This document shows, piece by piece, positions 12,666-64,000 of a stretch of 64,000 nt of DNA (position 1 is its first letter; each line of letters starts with the position of its first letter). Source of the stretch: Pipra filicauda (taxonomy: Eukaryota > Chordata > Aves > Passeriformes > Pipridae); the NCBI RefSeq assembly GCF_003945595.2, contig NW_024104505.1, positions 124,001 through 188,000 on the forward strand, given 5' to 3'. The translations under genes and the position numbers were made by a program. The notes below the pieces were generated by a model, which searched no databases, had not been told where the DNA came from, and saw only the letters and a list, made by a program, of their open reading frames with translations.

Positions 12666-14210
12666 AAATATATTTGGTGAATTCTTGGCTATCCTAGTCA
12701 CAGGCTTTCTGCCAGGGCTGCAACAATTCTCATTAGAATGAACTGGGAAGTGGGACAAGAAATTTCTGTTCTCACTCAGCAACAAGCTGTAACTGGAGAT
12801 CTGGGGAAGCAAGCATGAGCCCACTCTGTGCTCCCAGCAAGCCCTGCTTTACTGTCCGGTGCTATTTCTTCCAACTATATGACATCCTCTATAAAGGAAT
12901 TGCAGGGATCATGCCTGAGGTTTTCCCTCACTATCTCTCAGCCATCTGTAAGACACCTATAAAAAGAAGTACTACCTGGACTTTTCCCATGAAAAAACCT
13001 ACTAATACATCACTCCATGGGTCAGGAGAGAATGAGGAGGATGAGATAGCCTGCTACCTTCTAGCTCCAGTTCAGGCTAAGAGATCTAGATTGCCACCTT
13101 AGCCAGGTAACAGCAGTGCTTGGATTCCTGCAAAGACTCAGCGTTGCCTTTCATCACAACTGTTTTTTGATCTGTTGGGGAGTACAGAAAAGATACCAAT
13201 TCAGGACACAGCCTTGCAGTCAGAGGGGCGGCTGTACATTCTAATCACTACCTAATTATTTTCTATGAGAGAGCTACACTGCTCTTAGCCTGAAAGAAAA
13301 GGCACATGAGAAGAGTAATGATGCAAAGTTCTGCTTTTTCTTTGCCTTTTATTTCATATTCCAGTATAAGAGAGATATATGCTTCATGCACTCAAGACCA
13401 TTCTCTCTCCTCTGTCAAAGACACAAATCCTGGCAAATGACTTTGGTGGAAAGCACACAAAAGTTGACAGTTACATGAAAAAATGTGCGGATAGCAAAAG
13501 ATGCAATCACCTCTCTTTTTTTATGCACATATTCCATCCTGCCAGTCTCTAACACACTCATTTTAGGATTAATTTAAAGAACTGTAAGATCTGAACTTTT
13601 TTTCCTAAAGAAAGAGGGAGAAATAAGTACTTGGCAATGATTCCACCTAAATTCAGAAAGCTGTAGCACTATATAGGCTTAGCCCCAATTCTACCAAATA
13701 CAGTCCCTCTAAAATGACTGGAACAGAATATGATGTTACAAAAATAAAGAAATTACATTTCTTTAGAACACTTGAATGTGTGTTAATTAAGTATATTTCC
13801 ACTCTGCTCAAATAATGGGTTTAGTTCAAATACCATTTATTGATTTTACATTATAGGACGGTCATTAGCAAACACTAACTGAGTCAAGTTTAGCAGGAAG
13901 TTCTGATGGCAAGAGCTTTTCTCCAGGAATTATTTATACACTAACAGAAAAACTACATCTTTCTTCTCTGGCATCTTAAGTCTCCTAATGCAAACAGAAG
14001 AAGTTTCAGTTGTTGTATGTTGTATATATCTTTCTGTCAAAATAAAAAAACGGGGTCTGTGAATTGAAATGGTAGTACAATGAAAATGCTACCGTATTTC
14101 TAAATCGATTTCTGCTCCCAAGTATACTAATTTAAATGCAGAGTTATGCTCCTCAGTGTGATGGAATTATTCTAGCTTTTATAACACTATATGTAAGCTG
14201 GGGACAGGGA

Positions 14211-14545
14211 GGTGAGGTCAATGAGCTAAAGTGGGGATTTGGCTGCGGGGGTCAGGGTCAGTTGCAAACAGGCTGCTGGAGGGGCAGCCACAGCCAAGAC
14301 CAACCTCGTCCCATGGGATCTGCCTTCATTTCACATTCATTTCACATTCATTTCACAATGCAGCTCCACTGCATTGCTGCCCTGCATGTCCCTGGCCGTG
14401 GGCTGCTGGTCCAGAACACCCAGCCCTGCCCACTGCCCTGGCTGGAGGCAGCAGGATGGGACCTTTGTCAGCAAAGATGACCACTGCCTGTCTTGTTATC
14501 ATGCTCAGATCCTGGCTTCCGTTGCCAATCTCTCAAAACAAATGT
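14211..14545. other. GC-richer block of unknown nature
   Basis: About 335 bases that are clearly richer in G and C than their surroundings, with several frames open on the plus strand. It contains three tandem copies of an 11-mer (see 14325-14357). It is not CpG-rich, so it is not a CpG-island promoter. I do not recognise a protein or repeat family. It could be part of an old retroelement or a non-coding RNA exon. Confidence 0.4.
14325..14357. repeat. Three tandem copies of TTCATTTCACA
   Basis: Three perfect head-to-tail copies of an 11-base unit lie inside the GC-richer block at 14.2-14.55 kb. Too short to be a functional satellite; probably replication slippage. Confidence 0.9.
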
Positions 14546-16084
14546 GGATAGAGATGTAATTGGAAATAGATCTTCAAAATAAGTCAAGATGTTCAGAAGA
14601 AAAAAAAAAGAGAAAAACATAAGACAGGAGACAGAAAAGAAAACAACATAAATATTAGAAAGTGTGAAGATGTAAGAGTCTGAAAAACATACTGAAGCAA
14701 AGCTATATATAGACAGAGAGGACGACCTTTAATTATCAGATTCCTTCCTAAAGCCACCACAGATGGAACACCCAGCATCTTAATCTCCCTCCCATACCTG
14801 ACTGAAACATCAGAGAAATGTTACAACAGTGTTGTTTTTAACAAATGAAGCATATTTGAAAGCACATGGGGGTGTTTTTGATCTAGAGGACTTTCACAAA
14901 AAGAATTAAACTAGATTATTGCTATCTTAAACAAATATAAGACACAGACAGAGTTTTATATTTTATTTATCTTAACATACCAAGAACAGCTCACATCACC
15001 AAGGACGAAACAGGAAGAGACTAAAATCCTTGGGAAACTGATATCGATGGAAAACAGCTAAAAGAACAGCTAAAAGACTCAGCTAAAAGGCTGAGTCAAA
15101 TTTTGACCATGAGGGAGAATCACACTGTGAAATAACAAACATGGGAATCCAGAATCAAGAAGGTATTGAAGCACAAGGAAAAGGCAGGCTGGAATACAAA
15201 CCCCATGACTATCAATATTGTGGAGGATTGTATTGCTGGCCATGAGGAAAAAATATGTAGAAAAAAAGGTTAAAGGGGAAAATTAAAAACCTTGTGTAAC
15301 TGATTATAACCGAAAAATCTTTAGGTAAAAATAGTAAGATGTAAACTAAAATATAAGTGAAGTGGAAAAGGACAGATATATTTATATATGTACAGCTAAA
15401 AGCAGGGAACAGAAAAAGAAAGGAGGGATAAGTATGTGTGTAATATGGGAGAGATATGAAATTTTCCTTTCAGCATTCCTTCCCACCTTGTAACCAATGT
15501 CTGACAAATTCAGTAATGTGCCAGAAGTTTTCTGAAGTAGCCATTAACAACCCTCCCAGATGAAGATCATTATTCAGTGGAATAATGAGGAATAATCATG
15601 AAGAAATAATGAGGAATAATCCCATCAGGAAGGGATAACATCCTATTCCATCAACAAGTTACAGTGCACTTCCACATTCAGGAGCAAGAGGAAAGAGTAA
15701 AAAGTATGAGAACAATGAGAACTGCTTAAGAATCCAGGGAGAGGGGAGATGAGTAAATAAAGGTAGTGAAGGAAGTTAAGACTGTTTTCAGACTAGCTGG
15801 GACTTCAGTAATGAAAATGTTAGGGCTTCAAAAGAAAGATATTGAAGGACTACAAAGGTAACCCAAATAATTAGGAAAAGTAATTTGAATATAGCCTTAT
15901 AACACTTCAAGGAAGTTCTTATCAATATTAAAATCATTTTATGAATAATTGTGTGTTAGTGTCAAAAAGTACAAACAAAAGTTAAATTATCTTACCACTC
16001 CTGACTCTAAAAAATGATAGAGAGTATATTTATAAAAGAGGATGTAGATATTCTCATGAATAATCTGTAAATAAATATAACAAC

Positions 16085-16215
16085 AAGACCAGATGGATTT
16101 ATAGTTAAATGTTGTAAGGCTCTAAAAGGAATTTTAATTTTTATAGGAGACTTATTTGATATTATCATGCAAGGAAAAGACATCCTTTCCTTTTGGAAGA
16201 AACAAGGATAGTTTT
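16085..16215 (+). mobile_element. Decayed non-LTR retrotransposon reverse-transcriptase fragment (not clearly CR1)
   Basis: From about 16090 one plus-strand frame reads TTRPDGFIVKCCKALKG, then LFDIIMQGKD, then LSFWKKQG before a stop. The PDGF...LF..I...G......WK pattern matches the conserved reverse-transcriptase segment upstream of the palm in LINEs. PDGF followed by an FYK-like position is more L1/Tx1-like than the PDGI(H)P form of CR1. The surrounding A-rich plus strand (14.6-16.25 kb) also fits an L1-type sense strand. It is very degraded, so the family is uncertain. Confidence 0.4.
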
Positions 16216-19200
16216 AAAATCTAAAGAGAAGTGGTATTTGACCAGCTGCTCATGCTTTTGAGGTGCTGAGGTAAATACGAAAAGTTACTCTGCCTTCAAT
16301 ACATCCTGTAAAGGAATTCCTCTCTGGAAACTACCAAATACATGTAGCTCTGCTGGAGTGAGGGTAGGTGGCCCCCACCTTCTGAGATGCAAAGATGAAA
16401 TCTCATATAGAAATCTGCCAAAATCAGAAAGGAGTAAAGGTTGTCCCTTTCCAGCATCTTTGACTGCTTTAACCAAAAAACACTTCCTTTAGAGGCTTTC
16501 ATTTGACTGCTTGCTCTTTTCAATCAATTGATGTATTTGGATGAAAGAGAAAAGGGGTCCATTTTTTAACTTTGGGCAACTTTTACAAGGACCATGATAG
16601 ATACATACAAATGACATGTTTAAAGGAGAGACTGGGGAAATCTGATGCAACAGCAAATGATATAGAAAAGATATTATTCATTCTGCACTGAGAAAATTTA
16701 CAGACAGTAGATGTCTTCAGCCAGGATCCCATAAACATGTCAGTGGTAACACAACACACTAGGGAGGCTGCTGACGAAGAAATTATTATTTTCCCTTTCA
16801 GGATGTGCCTGCATAGAGGTGCAGGAGGGACCGGAATGGCCATATTTTGATGAGTTACCACACTGTTTTAGATCCACCGTTTACTTGATGAACACTCCTT
16901 GCAAAGGTGCTCTCCTTGTACAGAAGGAAAATAACAACAGCCCCATCATTGTTACTGTCTGCTCCATGGCTCTGTGTGGAAAGGATTTTTTTCATCCACG
17001 ATGGAAAATTTCATAGCCTAAGTGTAGGATGCCCTTTTGGTGGAGAAACAATCCCAGCAGGACTCATAGTACTGGTAAGTTCTTTGAAATATGGATGCCA
17101 TTTTGAAGAAGATAAAAACAGCTGCAGGTAAAACCTGACCATATGACGAAACTGATGTTTTTCAAAATTGAAAAATGCAAGGTTGGAAAGAGGTTGTAAA
17201 CTGTAACACAGATCATACATGCAGAAATTTACAAAAGTAGTGGTACAAACATCTGTAAAGTAGCTATACTTGCACTAAAATGTTGCTTCTGTACAAAGAA
17301 AATATGGATGCTTTTAGAAAAGCAGAACATTTTTAAGTGTTAGAGCCATTCTCAAAATCTTCTGTCTGGAATACAGTACCTTACCTCCAAAGGGATCTTC
17401 TTTTTTGAAAAAAAATCAGGCAGTAATGATAAACCAGTTTTAAAGTCTGAGACAGCAGATTTTTTTAAATATCTCCCATTCATTTCTAGCCTTAATCTAC
17501 TTGTCTTTACACTAAAGAATCAGGATAGAACAAGTTCCCAGAACTTCTGATGAGCTGCAAGTAAAGGAGTATATTGACAGAGATTGTAAAACCTGCTCCA
17601 CAACATTATGTATGCGGAAGAATTTAGAAAGGCAATGACAAATAACCTCAGGGCCATTCTTCTAAACTTGGAGAACCAGATGCAAGATGGAAAGTGGACC
17701 TGAATACATACTTTACAAGGTTGAAAGTTTTTGCAGGTTTTTTAATTAAAAAAGTAATAATCTGAGCTTTAGTGCAAATAATATAGTACATGAGATCTAC
17801 TAACTGTAATGAGGATATTAAAAACAGGTACACCCTAGAGATGGCACACCCACATCACCTGATGAAAACTAGACCCTGCACCTGTTTATGAGCTACATTT
17901 ATTTTTAGAAATGAGTCTCAGTATATGTAACAACTGGTTTTCAGAAACCAATTGTAAGTTCATAGCTTATAAAAGATATTGAAACCAGTTTTAACTGCTA
18001 CTTCCCTTAAATGAATAAAAAATTATTTTTTTTAGTAGCGATGAACATACATATTTTTGGTCACATATCAAATTGTAAAAGTATTTCTTTTCTAAAAACA
18101 ATGTTTTATTGATCTATAATTTAGCTCTGATTCTAGGAGTTATGGGCAGCAAAATAACCTTGTACTCCCTTCCCCCTGGGTCATTAGACTTGGCCTTCCT
18201 ATGATGATGATGATTTTCTCTCACTGTAATCTCTTAAAAGGATGACTGCTTTGATATCAATACATGTCATCAAACAGTTTTTTCAATGAAAATAAAATAC
18301 AGTAAAATTAGGCACCATGTGGAGAGTAGCTTAACTCTTAGCTATTCAGAACTCTGAATTCTAAGAAGCTATATTAAAAAGAGAGAATAAAAGGTACCAT
18401 ACCTAAAAATCCAAAAACAAAGTTCCTCTTCTTGTTCTGTTTAAAACATAAACCAAGGCAGTTGAATCAAGTGTTTCATGTACTGAAGGCTGAAACTACT
18501 CTATCAAAACTGTATCACTAATGTTATATTTTGGTGGGTGTTTTGCCATAAAACTTCTTCTTTGTGTATCTAATATGAGCTCTGGGAAATGCTGTGATAC
18601 AAATCTTTCCAAACAAAACCAAAACCAACTAAATTCAGAATATGGTTTCATTGTTTAGGGCAGTTGCACTGGAAAGTGCAAATACAGAGAAGTTACAAAC
18701 ATGCAGGAATACTATTTCCTCAGTTCATCTTATAGCAAACAGCACGTTCTCCAGCCAAACAAAATGAATTGTCATTGAGAAGCCACTGAAAAGATTTCAT
18801 ATTTTTATCTCAGCAGATGCTAAGTCTGGCCTGATGGGCACCAGTATAGTTCTGAAGAGCAGATTCCTCCCTGGCCTGGAGGTTTTCAAGGGGCTGATTG
18901 AAGCGGGGAAGGGAGGTCCCACAGCCAAACACAGAAACATTGTACTGGGACTCTCTGAGGCAAAGATGCTTTGTCCACAGATCTTGGGAGTTAGAAATTA
19001 ATTTGCTACACGTCATGTAATTTTTATTATTTCTGCTCAGTCTTTGAACTAGCACAAAGCAAGCAGGTAAGTTTATGGTACAGGAGTTGGAAATGTGACC
19101 CAACAATCTGATTTCCAAAATATCTACCTTAACAGCTTCAGAATGATGCTATACTCTATGCTATACAAGGAAAAGCCTGGCAGATTCCCTGAATCACTGT

Positions 19201-19984
19201 AAGAAGTAAAGGCACTTGGAACCCAAGCACCTGCTGATAAGTGATTAAAAAACCTCTTCTGAATAACTAATGGAATTGCAATATGCAATTTAGCTGTGGA
19301 GGAAAGTTTACAATCATTTTACTTGCAGAAATACTGATGTGACAACAACTCCAAGTAAGTGACCTACAATGCTAAATTGGCCTATATAGGTTTATAAAAT
19401 CATAATAATTAGATATAATATAAAAAAGTTATTCTGCAGTGTAGGATATTTTGAGAAATTTTAACTGAATATATGATCAATCTGTGTGGTTTCATCATTA
19501 GTATAACTTTGGGTTGCAAAGCTTGTTAATGGTACATTTCTGGGAAGATCCTTTTGTTATTTTAACTATAAGCTAACATATAGGTGATTTTCAGAACTTT
19601 GGTTAGCAGCAAAAGCATATACTGTGTATTTAAAAAACAAGGAAGACGAATGTCTGCCTTAAGTTCCAAACGTAACTACTTTATGAGGCAGAAAGGATGA
19701 GGTGCTTAAGGGAAGTAGAGCAATAAGCAACAGCAATCTGGAAAGAGAAAAATTGGAAGAATTGTGAAGGAAAGTGAAGTGGAAAAAGGGAAGGAACATA
19801 AATTTAAAATGAGAGGATGTGTCTAAGTATGAAGTAGTGGACTGCCAACTCATCAGGATTTAAATCAGATCAGGTACGCAAAAGGGTCAAGCCGGAGACC
19901 ATGGTGTTCATTAGATTCTCTCCAGAAGCCACAGTTCAGAGGGAACTTTGTTACTGTACCACAGCAAAAGCATAGATCTACCTG

Positions 19985-20332
19985 AGTGACCTGACTGCTG
20001 CCTTCCAGTACCTGAATGGAGCCTACAAGAAAGATGGAGGGTGTCTATTTACAAGGGCATGTAGTGACAGTACAAGGGGGAATGGCTTCAAACTGAAAGA
20101 GGACAGGTTTAGATTAGATATAAAGAAGAAATATTTTACTGTAAGGGTGGTGAGGCACTGGAACAGATTGCCCAGAAAAATTGTGGATGCCCCATCCCTG
20201 GCAGTGTTCAAGGGCAGGCTGGATGGGGCTTTGAGCAATCTGGTCTAGTGGAAGGTGTCCCTGCCCATGGCAGGAGGGGTGGAACTAGTTGATCTTTAAG
20301 GTCCCTTTCAAACCAAACCTTCTAGGATTCTA
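19985..20332 (+). mobile_element. CR1 LINE 3'-end fragment (sense)
   Basis: The segment follows the CR1 3' region in order: CTGCCTTCCAGTACCTGAA, AAATATTTTACTGTAAGGGTG, CACTGGAACAGATTGCCC, GTTCAAGGGCAGGCTGGAT and a final GATTCTAC. The element is 5'-truncated and lies upstream of a second CR1 in the same orientation. Open frames within it are remnants, not genes. Confidence 0.92.
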
Positions 20333-20626
20333 CACAGACAAACAAAGAGAAACCGTGAAAACATAGCCAAGAGAGACACATAGAGCAAGAGGTCTGGCTG
20401 TGGAGATAAGTGAGCTCTTGTCTATTCTTCCTTGCAAGGCTGATGTACAGAGTTATTATCCAGGCCACTTCTTGTGTGTTGCTGCATAAGGTACCAATGG
20501 TGGAAGGAGGAAGCATACAGAGGAAGGCAACCACTTATAGGTGGGCCTATGTGTCAAAATAGGCAATTCTTCACCAGCTACCAGCAGAACCTGCACTGGT
20601 GATGATCCCATGTGCCCTGAGCCCAT
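20333..20626. other. Spacer between two CR1 copies
   Basis: About 290 bases of unassigned sequence between the two sense-strand CR1 fragments. The right part might be diverged CR1 continuing the next copy, but I cannot align it by eye. Confidence 0.4.
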
Positions 20627-21158
20627 GGAGGTGATTCTTCCCCTATACTCGGCACTGGTGACGTACTCGAAACCTTGAGTCCTGGGCCCCTCAATTCAAG
20701 AAGGCCATTGAGGTGCTGGAGTAAGTCTAGAGAAGGGCAACGAAGCTGGTGAAGGGTCTGGAGCACAAGTCTGAGGGACTTGGCTGAGGGATTTGGGGTT
20801 GTTTAGCCTGGAGGAGGCTCAGGGGTGACCTTATCGCTCCCTACAACTACCTGAAAGGAAGTTGTAGCCAGGTGGGGCTCGGGCTCTTCTCCCAGGCAAC
20901 TAGTGACAGGATGAGAGGACATAGTCTCAAGCTGTCCCGGGGAGGTTTACGTTGTACATCAGGAGGAATTTCTTCACTGAAAGCGTGATTAAACATTGGA
21001 ATGGGCTGCCCAGGGAGGTGGTGGAGTCACTGTCCCTGAAGATATTTAAGTAAAGCCTATACATGGCACTTAATGCTGTGGTCTACTTGACACAGTGGTG
21101 TTTGGTCATGGGTTGGACTCGATGATTTTTCCAACTTTATTGATTCTGTGATTCTGTG
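20627..21158 (+). mobile_element. CR1 LINE 3'-end fragment (sense), abutting the REPS1 CpG island
   Basis: The order of blocks is that of the CR1 ORF2 end and 3' UTR: CCTATACTCGGCACTGGTGA, TGGGCCCCTCAATTCAAGAA, TTTAGCCTGGAGGAGGCTC, GAATTTCTTCACTGAAAGC and TGGGCTGCCCAGGGAGGTGG. The end at 21143-21158 is two copies of ATTCTGTG. It is 5'-truncated, and CpG-rich promoter DNA begins within a few tens of bases. Confidence 0.95.
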
Positions 21159-21618
21159 AAGCCGCCTGGCACTGCCTCAGCCTCTCACACGGCCCACTGA
21201 GCCGCGCCGGACAGGAGGGCCACGACGGCGGGGCAGCCGAGCATCCCCGGATGTACTGGGCAGCTGCCTCGCGGGCCCGTGCGGTCCTGGCCGAGCCAGG
21301 GTGCGAGACGCCGCCGCACCGGGGAACGCGGGGTTTCCCCGCAGCGGAGGCCGAGCGCGGACCCACCGCCCCCCGCCGCACCACAGGGGGCGCTGCCGCG
21401 CACGGCCAGGCCGCGGGGCGGGGCCGCCACCACCATCGCCCCCCCACACGGCGGGCAGCGCCGACGCCGTCGGCGGCGCGGGGCGGGGCGGGGGCGGTAG
21501 CACCGCCGTTGGCCCCTCTGCGCGCTCGCCCCGCCCCCGGGCCCGGCGCTTCCGCCGCCGCCGCCGGCGCGGAGGGGGCGGGGTGCCCGCGGCGCTGGGC
21601 GCTCCCCGCGCCTTCCTG

Positions 21619-21649
21619 TGCGCAGGCGCGGGGGAGGGCGCGCAGGCGC
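21619..21649 (+). promoter_or_regulatory. Pair of NRF1-like sites in the REPS1 promoter
   Basis: TGCGCAGGCGC and CGCGCAGGCGC have centres 20 bp apart, about two helical turns. Each differs from the NRF1 palindrome (YGCGCAYGCGCR) at one base. NRF1 sites are typical of CpG-island promoters. Function is inferred from the motif only. Confidence 0.5.
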
Positions 21650-21809
21650 GCGGTCGCGTGGGCGGGTGGCGGGGGAAGGTGCGAGCGAGCCGCCCGCGCG
21701 CGGCCGCCGGCGGCGCGTGTGTCCCGTGTGTCCCCCCTGCTCCCCGCCCCGCAGCCCCCCCGCCGGCTCCGCCGCCGCCCTGGGTGCGGATGGTCCGCGG
21801 CGCTAAAAG

Positions 21810-62251
<40,442 letters not shown>

Positions 62252-64000
62252 GTTAGTGCTTTTATTTAAGAGTTATTTCATTGTCAGTCAATAACTAAAT
62301 TGTGTTTGCATCCATAATTTCTCATAAGTGGATTGTTCATCACAAACTGAAAAAGTTAGCAGGACAATAGACACAGGAAGGTTCTGCACGTGTAAAATTG
62401 TAAAAAAGGTAATGTTTTCCTTCTGATTTTTCTCTCTCATTGTGAGATGAGCTACTATTTAAAATGTCATTAATGGTAATTAAGCTTTATATTAATCACA
62501 AAATTATTTCATAGCATTTATTGGAAAAATTGAATTAATTCCTGATTTTTTCATTTAGGGCATGTTGGGGGGTTTTTTTGTTACCTCTGAAGAACTTTTA
62601 TAGCAAACATTTTTGCAAAACTACAGAATTCATTTCTGACAGATCTGGACATTAAGAGTTATTTCTGGAATTGATTTTAGCCTGAAATATGCAATATCTC
62701 ACCAGTAACGCAGAAAAGTCATAGCCCTGGGTTTGTTTCAAAAGCAAAGACTCAAAGTTCAATCTGAAATCAGCTATTGGCCAGATTTATTTAAATCGTA
62801 AATTTTTACCTCTGCTTTATCATCCTTAACCACACATATTTGTTATATAAGCAGTCTTATGTAGTAGAGCTGTATTTTGTCCAAATTTCAAACTGAAGTT
62901 GGCAAACGGTATTTTTTCTTTCCTCCACAAAATGTCCATTGTTTAAAAGGCCTGTAAGGGATTGATTCCTAGGTTTTTCTTATTGCTCTGTTTTAACAGT
63001 TTTTTGCCTCTGACTTAGAATAAACCAATGTTTTATTCTAAGAGCTACTTCAGAGTCTCAAACGAGTTTTTGACGGGAGCCATATATAAAGATAGTATAG
63101 GCTTGTTTTTCATCATGAAGGGAAAAAAAGGAAAAATAACAAAATTATATTTGGAAAACTATTTTTTATTATTTGAGACTTAAGAATTGAAAACTTGTTT
63201 CAGCATCTAAGACATTTCTGTCAGTAGCCAAGTATTACCTTCTTCTCTTACAGAAAGAGCTTTTTGTGGCTTTTTTACTTTCTTCATTAGACTTCAAGTG
63301 AATAAAACACTGGTAATAAAAGATTTAGACAAACCAAAGGAAAGTCAGCATGGAGCAGAAAATAAGCAAATTTTTAGGATTGAAGTTAGGAGTAGAGGAA
63401 AGTTTCTTTCTTTCTTTCTTGAGAGGGAAGGACTTTATACAGTCTGCTCTTCTTCTTAAGCGCAAATGCCAGGTTGGAAATTATTTAGTGATTCTTCGTT
63501 GTTCTGTTTGACAGAGTTGACTCTTAGACTGCTGGTAGGAAGCTATGTTTTAGGAAGGAGGTGGAGCAGATATTCAGTTGTTGCTAAAAACCTGTAAATG
63601 TCTGCATCTGTATTATAATTTACATAGATACATTCCCTTGTGTTGTCAATAAAGATTTAATAACGTAATCATTTGGTAAGCTGCATCATAATTTAACAGA
63701 TTTCTTCAGTGTCTAATGCAACTTGAACCAACTGAATAGAGTAATTGCACTAGTGGAAAAGAATGAATTACAATTCTGTCAGCCAAAATCTTGTCTTATA
63801 CAGATAACGTGGTATTTTCTTTCTGAAAATCTACTAAAACTTAAGAGGTTTGGAAAAGTTCTCACACTAGCTATACTACTGGATACTAACTATACTAAAA
63901 TAAGAGTTGAACATTTACTAAATGTTAAGAGTTTTTTGTTCTAACACAAAGGAATTTCTGATTTTTCAGCTGTGTTGCTGTGCATGCTTCTTGCTCCTCA
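62252..64000 (+). other. REPS1: REPS1 intron 9 (continues past the window)
   Basis: The donor is GTTAGT. AT-rich sequence with a short TTTC repeat at 63403-63420. No exon matching the expected continuation of REPS1 was found up to 64000. Confidence 0.75.
63403..63420. repeat. (TTTC) short tetranucleotide repeat
   Basis: About four TTTC units in REPS1 intron 9; a simple repeat. Confidence 0.9.

Larger units (their letters stand above)
12666..19984. other. Intergenic DNA, right part
   Basis: Mostly AT-rich without recognisable genes. It includes the GC-richer block near 14.2-14.55 kb and a plus-strand A-rich zone from about 14.6 to 16.25 kb. That zone contains a LINE reverse-transcriptase remnant and several short imperfect direct repeats (around 15045-15095 and 15580-15625). 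No promoter-like CpG cluster is seen before 21.1 kb. Confidence 0.5.

Noticed and set aside
63960..64000. Acceptor-like TTTTTCAG near the right edge as a possible REPS1 exon 10
   Set aside because: The following bases code for Cys/Leu-rich residues unlike the expected REPS1 continuation (QWETFSE-like), so it is not the next exon.

Overview
The window is nuclear DNA from a bird. Two things show this. CR1 LINE fragments of the avian type, with tails built on ATTCTGTG or ATTCTATG, occur throughout. The two protein-coding genes also read as clear vertebrate orthologues with spliced exons and large AT-rich introns. I cannot name the species. Nothing bacterial, plasmid-like or phage-like is present.

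Layout. (1) Positions 1-2015 hold nothing I recognise. (2) About 2.0-6.3 kb is ABRACL (costars-family actin regulator) on the minus strand. Its coding exons are at 3827-3887 and 2396-2580, with a non-coding first exon inferred next to a CpG island at about 5.85-6.43 kb. (3) About 6.4-21.2 kb is intergenic. It is mostly AT-rich and unannotatable, with an (AT)14 microsatellite, a GC-richer block near 14.2-14.55 kb, a decayed LINE reverse-transcriptase remnant near 16.1 kb, and two plus-strand CR1 copies at 20.0-21.16 kb. (4) A CpG island at about 21.17-22.13 kb carries the promoter and first exon of REPS1 on the plus strand. (5) REPS1 fills the rest. Nine coding exons between 21810 and 62251 join with consistent phases into 421 codons, covering both EH domains, and the gene runs off the right edge. 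Intron 1 is about 15.9 kb.

The two genes are divergent, with starts about 15 kb apart. Divergent REPS1/ABRACL neighbours are also what I recall from the human genome. REPS1 is a RalBP1-associated EH-domain adaptor in endocytosis and ABRACL is a small cytoplasmic actin-regulation protein. There is no operon-like relation, and each has its own CpG-island promoter.

Points of most interest: (a) a possible 117-nt frame-preserving cassette exon of REPS1 at 49777-49893; (b) a near-perfect 20-bp minisatellite (about 14 units, 10-bp internal periodicity) in intron 3; (c) two gap-free 143-bp copies of the C-terminal tail of a LINE ORF2 with a cysteine/histidine finger that does not look like CR1; (d) an ancient antisense CR1-like LINE at about 45.4-46.7 kb; (e) CR1 tails pointing inward at the REPS1 CpG island from both sides. 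I found no novel multi-gene system. All repeat family names come from reading the sequence against remembered consensus features and need a RepeatMasker check.
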